The notes: generated by a model from the sequence alone, not told the origin. A DNA stretch of 64,000 nucleotides from Kordia sp964351775 (GCA_964351775.1 CAYGPQ010000004.1:16131-80130); one strand, 5' to 3'; numbered from the stretch's first letter, positions 49,518 through 58,742 are shown. Numbers and translations: made by a program.

Positions 49518-51938
49518 ATGTTACAAACGTGGCTAAAATTATTTTTCAGAAACAGTAAAAAGAATTGGCTCAATTTAGGAGTTAATATTTCAGGATTAAC
49601 ACTCGGTTTTGCGGGTTTACTCATTGTGTTGTTGTATTTCAATGACGAATTGAGTTACAACGATTGGAATCCGAACAAAGACGATATTTACAGAGTTTCT
49701 AATCAGTCCAGATCGAATGGAATTTGGTTTTCGAGCACATCTGCGGAAGCGATTCTTTTTAAAAGCGACATTCCAGAAGTAGAAGAAACCGTATTAATTT
49801 CTCCTTTTTACAGAAGTCGGGTCTTAATTGACGGCGAAAAGAAAGTCTATACGGATAAAATGACACAAACCGAACCTAACTTTTTCGACTTTTTTCCATT
49901 CACTATTTTGGAAGGAAGTACAGAGAAATTTGCTGAAAACAGAACGCATATTGCACTTTCAAAAACCTTGGCAACCAAACTTTTTGGACAGCAAAGTCCC
50001 ATTGGTGAAATGATTCAGATTGACGGAAACGATCATATCATTACGGTGGTATACGAAGTGCAAGGGAATGCACATTACGAATCGGAATTGTTGATGCAGT
50101 TTAGTAAACCATTTGAGTTGCATTGGGGAAATTTTCAAAACGAATTGTTTTGCAAACTGACAAAAGACGCCAATATTGACGAAGTACGTTTGAAAATGAA
50201 CAATGTTATTATTGACAAACACATCAAGCCGCAATTAGCTGAAAACAATATGACCTTGGAAGAAGTCAAAGTGAAATATGGCATTATGGAAGTTTTATTG
50301 GAGCAATTGAGCACCATTCGGTTGCATCACAAAGCCAATAATGCGGGTCCTGGTGGAAAAGGAAATTATCAATTATTATTAATATTGCTTGGTTTGTCCA
50401 TATTACTCATTGTGATTTCGTGTGTGAATTTTATCAATTTATCCACCGCTTCTGCGAGTCAACGTGCCAAAGAAGTTGGTGTTAAGAAAACGCTTGGATT
50501 ATCTAAAAAGCAACTCATTTTTCAGTATATATTTGAAATTTTACTACAAGGTTTATTAGCCTTATTATTCGGGTTGATTTTGGTTGAATTTTTATTGCCG
50601 TATTTCAATCAGTTTATGGATAAAGAATTGACATTGCTCAATGCTTCAATTTTGTTGAAATTAATCGGAATTTCCATTCTTACCTCAATCATTATTGGAA
50701 GTATTCCTGCGTTATATTTGGCAAATTTTAAAACGATAGAAGTCTTAAAAGGAAACTTTTCAAGAAGTAAAAAGGGTGTGATTGCTAGAAACATTATGCT
50801 AGGCTTGCAATTTTTAATCTCAGGTTTCTTCCTAATTGGCGTACTAGTTATTTACCATCAAATGGCGTTCATGATAACGAAAGACCTCGGGTTTTCAAAA
50901 GAGCAAACTTTAGTGGTTGAAGTTTTTAATATTAAAGAGGAATACAAAAAATATGAGTTGTTAAAAGAAGTAATGACAAAACATAAAAACATCACAGGAA
51001 TTTCAACCAGTATGTTTGTGCCAGGTGATGGAAATGTAAATGGAACTAATCTTGAATATAAAGAAAAAGATATAGCTTTCAATGCAGGATCAAATACTGT
51101 AGATTATAACTATATAGAATTTGCACACCTCAAGTTATTAAGAGGAAGAACTTTCTCAGAAGCGTTTGCTTCAGATACGATTACGAGTATTATCTTAAAT
51201 GAAACTGCCGCCAAACGACTTGGAATTTATAATGATCCTATTGGTAAAAAAGTAAGAATTGGTTGGCTACGTGACGAAGATCCGCGTCAATTAGAAGTTA
51301 TTGGGATGATAAAGGATTTTCATTTTGATGGTTTTGATGTAAAAATAGATCCGATGTTTTTAATTCACTGGAAAACGTTTCCGTTTGCAAAAGATTGGAT
51401 TAGTGCAATTCAATTCAAAGTAAACTCAGAAGATATTTCAAAAACGATTGCTGATATTGAAGATTTTTGGAGTGCAAATGTAGATGATAAATATCCGTTT
51501 ACGTATCAGTTTTTAGATCAGCGATTTGCGAAAACCTACGAAAAATACCAGAAGCAGCAAACCTTGTTTTTGGTGCTGTCAACCATCGTCATCATAATTT
51601 CATTATTAGGATTATTTGCCTTGGCAACCTTGACCATTCAACAACGCTTGAAAGAAGTTGCGATCCGAAAAACCTTGGGTGCTTCCGTTAAAGAAATCAT
51701 ATTTCAATTGGTCAAAAGTTTCTTAAAAATCACGGCAATTGCTGTAATTGTCTTATTGCCAATATCTTACTATGTAATGCAAGGCTGGCTGGATAACTTT
51801 GTGTATCGCATAGATATGCCCATTTGGCCCTATGTCATAACACCAATTGTATTATTGTTATTAGTATTTGTGGTGGTAGGCGTAAAGGCGTTAAATGCTA
51901 CTAAAATTGATTTAATCAAATACTTGAAATTCGAATAG
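49518..51938 (+). CDS. ABC transporter permease (MacB_PCD and FtsX domains), first copy
   Basis: An 806-aa permease of the duplicated FtsX type. An N-terminal helix (NISGLTLGFAGLLIVLLYF) precedes a MacB periplasmic core domain. FtsX helices follow at about residues 285-400 (LGLSILLIVISCVNFINLST, then QRAKEVGVKKTLGLSKKQ). A second periplasmic part precedes the last FtsX set (LFLVLSTIVIIISLLGLFAL, QQRLKEVAIRKTLGASVKEI). It is closely related to the next gene, with near-identical C-terminal 120 residues, so the two come from a duplication. They may form a heterodimer. Confidence 0.92.
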   Translation: MLQTWLKLFFRNSKKNWLNLGVNISGLTLGFAGLLIVLLYFNDELSYNDWNPNKDDIYRVSNQSRSNGIWFSSTSAEAILFKSDIPEVEETVLISPFYRSRVLIDGEKKVYTDKMTQTEPNFFDFFPFTILEGSTEKFAENRTHIALSKTLATKLFGQQSPIGEMIQIDGNDHIITVVYEVQGNAHYESELLMQFSKPFELHWGNFQNELFCKLTKDANIDEVRLKMNNVIIDKHIKPQLAENNMTLEEVKVKYGIMEVLLEQLSTIRLHHKANNAGPGGKGNYQLLLILLGLSILLIVISCVNFINLSTASASQRAKEVGVKKTLGLSKKQLIFQYIFEILLQGLLALLFGLILVEFLLPYFNQFMDKELTLLNASILLKLIGISILTSIIIGSIPALYLANFKTIEVLKGNFSRSKKGVIARNIMLGLQFLISGFFLIGVLVIYHQMAFMITKDLGFSKEQTLVVEVFNIKEEYKKYELLKEVMTKHKNITGISTSMFVPGDGNVNGTNLEYKEKDIAFNAGSNTVDYNYIEFAHLKLLRGRTFSEAFASDTITSIILNETAAKRLGIYNDPIGKKVRIGWLRDEDPRQLEVIGMIKDFHFDGFDVKIDPMFLIHWKTFPFAKDWISAIQFKVNSEDISKTIADIEDFWSANVDDKYPFTYQFLDQRFAKTYEKYQKQQTLFLVLSTIVIIISLLGLFALATLTIQQRLKEVAIRKTLGASVKEIIFQLVKSFLKITAIAVIVLLPISYYVMQGWLDNFVYRIDMPIWPYVITPIVLLLLVFVVVGVKALNATKIDLIKYLKFE

Positions 51939-51940
51939 CT

Positions 51941-54355
51941 ATGACACAAACTTGGTTTAAAATATTTTTTAGAAATAGTAAGAAGAATTGGCTAAACATC
52001 GTTGTTAATATTCTTGGTTTAACAATGGGTTTTGCAGGTTTGTTATTGGTGTTGTTGTATTTACATGATGAACAAAGCTATAATGCAAACAATCCGAATG
52101 TAAATGAAGTGTACAGAACAATTCATAAAATGTCTGATGGAGATATTTGGGATAGTAGTACCAGTGTAGAAGGCGCAAAATACAAAGAAGAGATCCCAGA
52201 AATAAATGACATTTATTTAAGTAATGGTTGGATGCAAAGTACTATTGTTAAGATAAATGGCAAACAAGTATATGTGGAAGACATATTAGAAGGAATGCCT
52301 AGTTTTTTTGAATTTTTCCCATTTCCAATTGTAGAAGGCAGTGCGGAAACCTTTGAAAATGCCAAAAATCATGTAGCCATCTCAGAACAGCAAGCCAAAA
52401 TTTTGTTTGGTACTAAATCGGCTATCGGTAAAACCATTGAATTCTCTGGCAGAAGTTTGATGATCACAACCGTTTATAAAATACTAGGCAAGCATTATTT
52501 TATGCCTAAGATGGTGATTCAGTTTGAGAAAGAACTAGAAGGTCATTGGGGGAATTTTTCTAATAATTTGTTTGTAAAAACGAATAAAGGTGTTCTTTTA
52601 GAAACCATAAATGAAAAAGCAAATGCTGTTTGGTATAAAAATGCAATAGTGCCACCAGCTAAAGAAGAAGGTATTTCTCCAGAAGAATTTTTTAAAAAAT
52701 ACGGAACAACCGTAATTTTTGAACCCTTAAAAGACATTCGCTTAAAAACAATTTCAAATGACGCGGGTCCAGAAGGGAAAGGAAACTATCAATTGATACT
52801 AGTGATGTTATCATTATCTATATTATTAATCATCATTTCGTGTGTAAATTTCATAAATCTTTCGATTGCTTCAGCAACACAAAGAGCAAAAGAAGTAGGT
52901 GTTAAAAAAACATTAGGACTTTCTAAATTGACGTTGACAAGGCAATACGCTTTAGAAATTGTGCTTCAAGGATGTGTTGCATTTATTTTATCATTGGTAT
53001 TGGTAGAACTTATTTTACCTTCTTTTAATGATTTTATGCAGAAAGAAATTTCAATTTTAAATTTTGAATTGCTTATTAAAGTCGCGTTTGTTGCTTTATT
53101 GGTGTCAATTTTTATAGGTTTTATTCCTGCAATATATCTTTCTAAATTTAAAGCTGTTGAAGTTTTAAAAGGAAATGTTTCTAGAAGTAAAAAGGGTGTT
53201 TTTGCAAGAAACATTATGTTAGGAATGCAGTTTTTAATTTCTGGTTTCTTTCTTGTTGGATCATTAATAATTTATAATCAAGTAGATTATATGATGCGGA
53301 AAGACCTTGGCTTTGAAGGAGATCAAGTTGTTATGGTATCAATGAATGACTTTGAAAATAGATATGAAAAGTATGAATTGGCTAAAAAAGAATTAACTAA
53401 ACATCCCAATATTGATGTCGTTACAAGTAATTCTTTTACCATTGGAGGCGGTAGTTCTAATTCAACTAATTTTGACTATAAAGAGATTTCAATACAAGCA
53501 AATGCGAATGCGATAGATTATAATTATTTAGAGGTATTGGGCATTCAAATATTGAAAGGAAGAGGATTTAATGAAGAGAAGTCTTCAGATACGATAAAAA
53601 ATATTTTAATAAATGAAACTTTAGCAAAAGAACTTCATATTTATGACAATCCTATTGGTAAAATGGTAAATGCCGGTTTTGGTGGAGACGATAATGACGG
53701 CAAAAATTTGCAGGTAATAGGCATGGTTAAAGATTATCATACGTTTGGATTAGATAATAAAATACCACCAACATTTATGTTTCATTGGAATACTTTTGAT
53801 TGGATGAAAAATAATTTTTGGAAAATACAGATAAAAATAAAATCAAACAATGTACCCGAAACTTTAAAATACATAGAAAACTATTGGAAAGAAAATGTAG
53901 AACAAGGCTATCCTTTTAACGCACAATTTTTAAACCAACGTTTTGCAAGAACTTTTAAAAAATATCAAAAGCAAAAAACATTGTTTTCAATCTTAACAAC
54001 GATCGTTATTATTATTTCTTTATTAGGATTATTCGCGTTGGCAACCTTGACCATTCAACAACGTTTGAAAGAAGTTGCGATCCGAAAAACCTTAGGTGCT
54101 TCTGTCAAAGAAATTATATTTCAGTTGATAAAAAGCTTCTTAAAAATAACGATAATTTCATCTATAATTTTAGTTCCAATATCTTATTACTTAATGCAAA
54201 ATTGGCTAAACAATTTTGTCTATCGCATTGATATGCCCATTTGGCCATTTGTCATAGCGCCAATAATATTACTGCTCTTAGTCTTTATTGTGGTTGGCAT
54301 CAAAGCCCTGAATGCTACCAAAGTAGACTTAATTAAGTACTTAAAATTCGAGTAA
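51941..54355 (+). CDS. ABC transporter permease (MacB_PCD and FtsX domains), second copy
   Basis: An 804-aa paralogue of the preceding permease, only 2 bp after it. The same helices and FtsX motifs recur (NILGLTMGFAGLLLVLLYLH, QRAKEVGVKKTLGLSKLT and QQRLKEVAIRKTLGASVKEI). The periplasmic parts differ more, which suggests they recognise the substrate. Codon use looks more AT-rich than in the first copy. The pair probably forms the export channel with the adaptor and ATPase. Confidence 0.92.
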   Translation: MTQTWFKIFFRNSKKNWLNIVVNILGLTMGFAGLLLVLLYLHDEQSYNANNPNVNEVYRTIHKMSDGDIWDSSTSVEGAKYKEEIPEINDIYLSNGWMQSTIVKINGKQVYVEDILEGMPSFFEFFPFPIVEGSAETFENAKNHVAISEQQAKILFGTKSAIGKTIEFSGRSLMITTVYKILGKHYFMPKMVIQFEKELEGHWGNFSNNLFVKTNKGVLLETINEKANAVWYKNAIVPPAKEEGISPEEFFKKYGTTVIFEPLKDIRLKTISNDAGPEGKGNYQLILVMLSLSILLIIISCVNFINLSIASATQRAKEVGVKKTLGLSKLTLTRQYALEIVLQGCVAFILSLVLVELILPSFNDFMQKEISILNFELLIKVAFVALLVSIFIGFIPAIYLSKFKAVEVLKGNVSRSKKGVFARNIMLGMQFLISGFFLVGSLIIYNQVDYMMRKDLGFEGDQVVMVSMNDFENRYEKYELAKKELTKHPNIDVVTSNSFTIGGGSSNSTNFDYKEISIQANANAIDYNYLEVLGIQILKGRGFNEEKSSDTIKNILINETLAKELHIYDNPIGKMVNAGFGGDDNDGKNLQVIGMVKDYHTFGLDNKIPPTFMFHWNTFDWMKNNFWKIQIKIKSNNVPETLKYIENYWKENVEQGYPFNAQFLNQRFARTFKKYQKQKTLFSILTTIVIIISLLGLFALATLTIQQRLKEVAIRKTLGASVKEIIFQLIKSFLKITIISSIILVPISYYLMQNWLNNFVYRIDMPIWPFVIAPIILLLLVFIVVGIKALNATKVDLIKYLKFE

Positions 54356-54403
54356 GAAGGTGTTTATAGAGGTATATAAAGCTACGTAAAAACCCTTGAT
54401 TTC

Positions 54404-54440
54404 AAAATGCGTGTTTGTGCTACTTTCAAATACGCATTTT
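54404..54440. repeat. Perfect 9-bp inverted repeat after the permease genes
   Basis: AAAATGCGT and ACGCATTTT flank a 19-nt spacer and are followed by TATAT. It may act as a weak terminator or as an operator just before the TATGTTTG promoter element. Confidence 0.45.
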
Positions 54441-54446
54441 ATATCG

Positions 54447-54454
54447 TATGTTTG
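54447..54454 (+). promoter_or_regulatory. Candidate -7 promoter element (TATGTTTG)
   Basis: Matches TAnnTTTG and lies 27 bp before the first gene of the three-gene unknown operon. It also rules out the longer reading frame starting at 54407. Confidence 0.5.
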
Positions 54455-54481
54455 GTAAAACTGTTTAAACATCAATACACT

Positions 54482-55279
54482 ATGCCAACCTCGAACCCTA
54501 CACCATCACCAAACCCTAAAGCGACTTCAGTATCAAGTACGACTGAAGAAGCAATGAAGACTGCTCCAAATGCAATTCAGCATGGAGTTTCTAATGACCT
54601 CATGGTACAAATAAAGGATGAATTGGAAAACATGCTTGCCTTCGCTATGCGCAACGGAAGAGTGATCAATACCGAACTGAATCCTTTGATTGAAAGTACC
54701 AATTTGGATGATTTGATCAATGCGCATAATATTTTGGCGAAAAATATTGCGCCAGCCACACCAAAATCTATCAAATACTTAAAAAAATTAAATACTACTG
54801 AACACAGCAGAACCATATTTAGCAAATTACCTATCATTCGGAATTTAATCATGCTAGCACTATTCTTTTTAGCACTTTTTATAGGAACTTCATTGTCAGA
54901 TCAAGTAGACAAAGAATCACTTGCCAAAGGTGTATTAGCCAATGATGGAATGTCCTTATTACTAAATTTGCTATTCATTTGTGCAACTTCAGGTTTGGGA
55001 GTTGTCTTTTACTTATTAAAAAGTGTAAGTGAAGGCATTCAAAAAGGAACTTTAATGCCTGAGCAATCGGTTTATTATGTAGGCTTGATTGTATTAGGAA
55101 TTATGTCTGGATTAATTCTATCAGAAATTGTATCTACCTATAACAATGGAGAAAGTTTAACCATTTTTAATAGTTGTGTATTAGCACTTGTTGGAGGATT
55201 TTCTTCGGATGCAATATTCAGCATATTACAAGGAATTATCAATAAAATCAAAACAATTTTTACCTCAGACGACAATTAA
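54482..55279 (+). CDS. Membrane protein of unknown function, 265 aa
   Basis: The first 100 residues are soluble: a Pro/Thr/Ser-rich start (MPTSNPTPSPNPKATSVSST) then a helical part with LMVQIKDELENMLAFAMRNG. Four hydrophobic helices follow (NLIMLALFFLALFIGTSLSD, LLLNLLFICATSGLGVVFYL, VGLIVLGIMSGLILSEIV and NSCVLALVGGFSSDAIF). I do not recognise the family. The reading frame opens at 54407, but a promoter element overlaps that part, so the ATG at 54482 is chosen. It is the first gene of an operon with a lipoprotein and a 90-aa protein. Confidence 0.75.
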   Translation: MPTSNPTPSPNPKATSVSSTTEEAMKTAPNAIQHGVSNDLMVQIKDELENMLAFAMRNGRVINTELNPLIESTNLDDLINAHNILAKNIAPATPKSIKYLKKLNTTEHSRTIFSKLPIIRNLIMLALFFLALFIGTSLSDQVDKESLAKGVLANDGMSLLLNLLFICATSGLGVVFYLLKSVSEGIQKGTLMPEQSVYYVGLIVLGIMSGLILSEIVSTYNNGESLTIFNSCVLALVGGFSSDAIFSILQGIINKIKTIFTSDDN

Positions 55280-55304
55280 AACTAAATTTTTAAATAAAAA
55301 TTAT

Positions 55305-55907
55305 ATGAAACTAATCATGAAAAGTATACTTTTCGTAAGTATCTTAATTGGTGTAGTAGCTTGTGCTTCCATTCCAGCATCTACGGTAACCCTAACAGAA
55401 GAAGTTGTTTCTGAGGCAAATTCCATGCACAATTTAAATATTGCGTTGGTAAATCAAATATTTGATGAACGAAAACAAAAAGTAAACGATTTTATAAACA
55501 ATCAATACATTCCAACATTTGTTAAAAATTTCGAATCAAAAATTCCTGCGGATATAGATGTAAAGGCACAATTGCCAAACATTTTAAAAAGCGTGATGCC
55601 AGTAATCAGTAGAAAACGCGATTCGCTTCAAGGCTTACTCGATGTACAACGCAATCAAATGATCAATTCGCTAAACGAAAGCTATTCCAATTACCAACGT
55701 GCTACGACTACATTACAGAATTTAATATCTTCTGCGGTCAAATTAAAACAATCGGAAGCGAATACCTTAGCGCAAATACAACGCTTAACAGGGACAAATA
55801 TTAACGTTAGCAAAATAGAAGGTCATTTGGACAGTTTACTCATCAAAACTGGAAGTGGATTTGATAAATTATTAAATGTAAAATCAGCAATAATCGGAAA
55901 CAACTAA
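55305..55907 (+). CDS. Lipoprotein of unknown function, 200 aa
   Basis: Signal peptide MKLIMKSILFVSILIGVVAC with the lipobox VVAC. The mature part is almost wholly helical with heptad-like Leu/Asn/Gln spacing (MHNLNIALVNQIFDERKQKV, then LQNLISSAVKLKQSEANTLA), so a long coiled coil or helical bundle is likely. The open frame begins inside the previous gene, but the ATG at 55305 starts the signal peptide. It is 25 bp after the membrane protein gene and 12 bp before the next gene. Together these look like an envelope-spanning set. Confidence 0.8.
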   Translation: MKLIMKSILFVSILIGVVACASIPASTVTLTEEVVSEANSMHNLNIALVNQIFDERKQKVNDFINNQYIPTFVKNFESKIPADIDVKAQLPNILKSVMPVISRKRDSLQGLLDVQRNQMINSLNESYSNYQRATTTLQNLISSAVKLKQSEANTLAQIQRLTGTNINVSKIEGHLDSLLIKTGSGFDKLLNVKSAIIGNN

Positions 55908-55919
55908 AAAGAGAACAGT

Positions 55920-56192
55920 ATGAGTGATACAATAGATTGGGACAACCTAGCAAATCAAGCTGCAAATCAGACAGATGCAGAATTCCAAACGACCATTGCG
56001 AGTTTAACACGTATTAGCATCAAAGAAATTGACGAATTCATCACAGAAAGTCAAATTACTAATGAAAATGCTACGAAAGTACTCAAAGAAATCAACGATG
56101 CTGCAGCTTCTAACACTGCAAAAGCGGATGCCATTGCTAATATTGACAATGGTGTAAACTTCTTAGTAAGCATAGCACGCAGAATTGTTTAA
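55920..56192 (+). CDS. Hypothetical helical protein, 90 aa
   Basis: Small, acidic, predicted all-helical protein. It begins MSDTIDWDNLANQAANQTDA and ends with NGVNFLVSIARRIV, whose hydrophobic face may contact a membrane or another protein. Ala- and Asn-rich segments (NDAAASNTAKADAIA) fill the middle. It has no signal peptide. It is the third gene of the operon and is followed by a strong terminator. The family is not recognised. Confidence 0.72.
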   Translation: MSDTIDWDNLANQAANQTDAEFQTTIASLTRISIKEIDEFITESQITNENATKVLKEINDAAASNTAKADAIANIDNGVNFLVSIARRIV

Positions 56193-56216
56193 AACATAAA
56201 AACTACAGATATTGTA

Positions 56217-56252
56217 AAGCAATCACCTATTTTTAAAGGTGATTGCTTTTTT
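56217..56252 (+). terminator. Rho-independent terminator
   Basis: AAGCAATCACCT and AGGTGATTGCTT make a perfect 12-bp stem with an 8-nt loop followed by a T-run. It ends the three-gene operon. Confidence 0.93.
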
Positions 56253-56322
56253 AGTTAAAAAGATATCAAACAGTTGACATGATTTGTTAATAAATTATAT
56301 GTAAGGAATACAGATAAAAACC

Positions 56323-56330
56323 TACTTTTG
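56323..56330 (+). promoter_or_regulatory. Candidate -7 promoter element (TACTTTTG) for trxB
   Basis: Fits TAnnTTTG. The longer trxB frame would begin at the GTG overlapping it, so that start is unlikely. Confidence 0.6.
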
Positions 56331-56362
56331 TGAAAAAGTGTTTAATAGTTAGAAAAAACAAT

Positions 56363-57334
56363 ATGTCAGATACAAATACAGCATTAGATTGCTTAATTAT
56401 AGGAAGTGGACCAGCAGGATATACTGCAGCTATTTATGCAGCAAGAGCTGATATGCATCCAGTAATGTATACAGGAATGGAGCCAGGCGGACAATTGACA
56501 ACAACGACAGAAGTTGATAACTTTCCAGGATATCCAAATGGTACGGATGGAACTGCCATGATGGAAGATTTGAAAAATCAAGCAACTCGTTTTGGAACCG
56601 ATGTGCGTTTTGGATATGCCACTCGTGTAGATTTCTCCGATGAAGTAGGAGGAATTCATAAAGTATATATCGATGATGGTAATGGAGAAAAAGAATTTTT
56701 AGCCAAATCGGTCATTATATCCACAGGAGCTTCCGCAAAATATCTAGGACTCGAAAGTGAAGAACGTCTAAAAGGCGGCGGCGTTTCTGCGTGTGCTACC
56801 TGTGATGGATTCTTTTATAAAGGAGAAGATGTGGTAGTTGTTGGTGGAGGAGATACCGCTGCTGAAGAAGCTACTTACTTAGCAAAACTATGCAAAAAAG
56901 TGACCATGCTCGTTCGTAAAGACGAAATGAAAGCAAGTAAAGCAATGCAACATCGTGTAAACAATACGAAGAATTTAGAAGTATTATACAACACCGAATT
57001 AGATGAGGTATTAGGAAAAATGGTGGTTGAAGGTGTACGTGTAGTAAATAATCAAACACAAGAAAAACACGAAATTGCGGTCACAGGTGTTTTTATAGCT
57101 ATTGGTCATAAACCAAATACAGACATGTTTAAAGGAATTTTAGACATGGATGATACAGGATACTTAATTACAGGTGCAAAATCTACCAAAACAAACCTTC
57201 CTGGAGTTTTTGCCGCAGGTGATGTACAAGATAAAGAATACAGACAGGCTATTACAGCTGCAGGAACTGGTTGTATGGCTGCACTAGATGCAGAACGGTA
57301 TTTGTCATCTGTTGAAGATACAGTAGAAGCATAA
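56363..57334 (+). CDS. trxB: Thioredoxin-disulfide reductase
   Basis: NADPH-dependent flavoenzyme that keeps thioredoxin reduced. The FAD-binding loop is CLIIGSGPAGYTAAIYAARA (residues 9-28). The redox pair is in SACATCDGFF (the CxxC), the NADPH loop is VVVGGGDTAAEEATYL, and the C-terminal FAD part is GVFAAGDVQDKEYRQAITAA. Length is 323 aa from the ATG chosen after the promoter element. The start at 56330 would give a longer N-terminus that is not typical. A bidirectional terminator separates it from the next gene. Confidence 0.95.
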   Translation: MSDTNTALDCLIIGSGPAGYTAAIYAARADMHPVMYTGMEPGGQLTTTTEVDNFPGYPNGTDGTAMMEDLKNQATRFGTDVRFGYATRVDFSDEVGGIHKVYIDDGNGEKEFLAKSVIISTGASAKYLGLESEERLKGGGVSACATCDGFFYKGEDVVVVGGGDTAAEEATYLAKLCKKVTMLVRKDEMKASKAMQHRVNNTKNLEVLYNTELDEVLGKMVVEGVRVVNNQTQEKHEIAVTGVFIAIGHKPNTDMFKGILDMDDTGYLITGAKSTKTNLPGVFAAGDVQDKEYRQAITAAGTGCMAALDAERYLSSVEDTVEA

Positions 57335-57351
57335 AATTGTTTATTTAACTT

Positions 57352-57391
57352 AAAAAAGCCTCAAAGTAAATTTACTTTGAGGCTTTTTTTT
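57352..57391. terminator. Bidirectional terminator
   Basis: A perfect palindromic stem AAAGCCTCAAAGTAAA / TTTACTTTGAGGCTTT with A-run and T-run on the two sides. It can end trxB and the convergent RiPP precursor gene. Confidence 0.93.
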
Positions 57392-57446
57392 GGATCTATC
57401 CAACGCTTTTTATTTCGCTCACTTCTTTCTTATTGCAACACCTATC

Positions 57447-57692
57447 TTAACAAACAGGACGCGTTTCGGTATCTACTTCATTTGTTTTACAAACATTTCC
57501 AGTACATGCAGCAACAGAGTCGCACTCTATAAACTTAGAACAAGTGGTTGCCGTAGCTTGTGGTATAGGTATGGTGCGAATAATGCTTGTAATAGCAATA
57601 ATACTATCAGTACCACCTGAAAGCGTTTGTGTATGTAAACTAGAAATGGTTGACTTTGTTAAGTTTAACGTTTTTAGATTCTTTTTTTTCAT
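57447..57692 (-). CDS. Lanthipeptide-like RiPP precursor, 81 aa
   Basis: The leader MKKKNLKTLNLTKSTISSLH and the leader end TLSGGTDS fit the family. The core is Thr/Ile-rich, then Cys-rich with five Cys (TTCSKFIECDSVAACTG, VCKTNE and the last PVC). The C-terminal NEVDTETRPVC is like the end of the second precursor. A conserved palindromic box lies 88 bp upstream. No biosynthetic enzyme is adjacent. It is the longest core of the four and the one with most Thr, which would suit dehydration if it is a lanthipeptide. Confidence 0.78.
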   Translation of the reverse strand: MKKKNLKTLNLTKSTISSLHTQTLSGGTDSIIAITSIIRTIPIPQATATTCSKFIECDSVAACTGNVCKTNEVDTETRPVC

Positions 57693-57773
57693 AATTAGGA
57701 AGTTTTAAAACGGGTTTTACTAAGTTTCTTCTTTGAATAATTAGAATCAAAAAAGATAAAAATAAAACTCAAT

Positions 57774-57825
57774 AATTAGGTACGGTTTCCCCGTAAAACA
57801 GCTGTTTATTGATTGTAAATGAGTG
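57774..57825 (-). promoter_or_regulatory. Conserved box upstream of a RiPP precursor gene, second copy
   Basis: AATTAGG, TACGGTTTCCCCGTA (57781-57795) and, 32 bp from the start of that palindrome, TTGTAAATGAGTG. The order and spacing match the copy at 20809-20859. Confidence 0.6.
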
Positions 57826-57948
57826 AATTATATATTTTAAATTGAAAAAAAATATCTCGATCAAGAGCTAATTAAGAATTTAATAAAATAGTATTAACGA
57901 CTAAAAACGACAACTACAAACCGAGAATTGACAACAATTCTGACACTC

Positions 57949-57990
57949 AAAAAAATAAACCCTTGTAAATCAAAGACTTACAAGGGTTTT
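57949..57990 (-). terminator. Terminator of tRNA-Ser
   Basis: On the minus strand AAACCCTTGTAA pairs with TTACAAGGGTTT, followed by T-rich sequence just past the tRNA. Confidence 0.85.
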
Positions 57991-57992
57991 AG

Positions 57993-58077
57993 CGGAGAAA
58001 GAGGGATTCGAACCCCCGGACCTGTTACAGTCAACAGTTTTCAAGACTGCCGCATTCGACCACTCTGCCATTTCTCC
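57993..58077 (-). tRNA. tRNA-Ser (anticodon TGA)
   Basis: Acceptor GGAGAAA / TTTCTCC with G as discriminator, an anticodon loop CTTGAAA (anticodon TGA), a long variable arm as expected for serine, and the T-arm GGGGG-TTCGAAT-CCCTC. CCA is not encoded. A -7 TATATTTG element lies 36 bp upstream and a terminator directly downstream. Confidence 0.94.
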
Positions 58078-58112
58078 TGAGTGCCTCATCAGGTATTCCC
58101 TGAATGCGGATG

Positions 58113-58120
58113 CAAATATA
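58113..58120 (-). promoter_or_regulatory. -7 promoter element (TATATTTG) of tRNA-Ser
   Basis: Perfect TAnnTTTG on the minus strand with a TTTG 23 bp further upstream (58144-58147). Confidence 0.65.
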
Positions 58121-58218
58121 GAAACCTTTTTTAATTCTGAAAACAAATTATAAGGTTTTTTTGAGACTTTTTTAGTTTCATTCACACAAACGATTATACA
58201 TTGTACCGAAATGATGCT

Positions 58219-58620
58219 TTAACTGTTTGAGTCTATTATTTTTACAGGATTTTTATCATCATCAATCGCTACAAAAGTAAAAAGACCTGTTACAGCTTTG
58301 ATGCGTCCTTCTGTGTACATTCCTTCTCTAAAAATATCAACTTGCACTACACAACTAGTGTTTCCGACTTTGATTACACGAGCTACCAATTCTATCAATG
58401 TTCCTTGCGGAATAGGTTCGGTAAAGTCTATTTTATCCGTAGAAACGGTTACGACTTTCTTTCGACTAAATCGGGTCGCACAAATAAACGATGCTTCATC
58501 CATCAATTGTAAAGCCGTTCCACCAAACAAAGTATCGTAATGATTGGTAGTATTGGGAAATACCGCTTTAAAAATATGTGTTTCTGAGTTTTCAATGCGT
58601 GTTTGTAATGCTGTGTTCAT
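58219..58620 (-). CDS. Acyl-CoA thioesterase, hotdog fold (YciA type)
   Basis: Hydrolyses acyl-CoA to free acid and CoA. The hotdog signature is NHYDTLFGGTALQLMDEASF (the Asp in MDE is catalytic in the family). The strands TVSTDKIDFTEPIPQGTLIE, and then VVQVDIFREGMYTEGRIKAV, complete the fold. The open frame runs to 58782, but the ATG at 58620 (MNTALQTRIENSE) is the normal start of this family. The longer frame would also overlap the divergent nitroreductase gene. Length is 133 aa. Confidence 0.92.
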   Translation of the reverse strand: MNTALQTRIENSETHIFKAVFPNTTNHYDTLFGGTALQLMDEASFICATRFSRKKVVTVSTDKIDFTEPIPQGTLIELVARVIKVGNTSCVVQVDIFREGMYTEGRIKAVTGLFTFVAIDDDKNPVKIIDSNS

Positions 58621-58694
58621 CGAAAGTGTATTTTCTTTATCAAGCAATTGGTTTAATTTATAGAAAAGCATCTCTTTTCCCTCATTGTATTGCT

Positions 58695-58702
58695 TATTTT
58701 TG
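58695..58702 (+). promoter_or_regulatory. Candidate -7 promoter element (TATTTTTG)
   Basis: Matches TAnnTTTG and lies 40 bp before the nitroreductase start. Confidence 0.45.
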
Positions 58703-58742
58703 TGTGAATAATAAATAATATGATAACTCAAAGATAGACTAT

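Noticed and set aside
54407..54481. N-terminal extension of the membrane protein gene
   Set aside because: It contains an inverted repeat and a promoter element, and the ATG at 54482 starts the recognisable protein.
56330..56362. Earlier GTG start for trxB
   Set aside because: It coincides with the last base of the -7 element and adds an N-terminus not typical of the family.
57970..58185. Open frame on the minus strand, 71 aa
   Set aside because: It translates straight through tRNA-Ser and its flanks, so it is not a protein gene.
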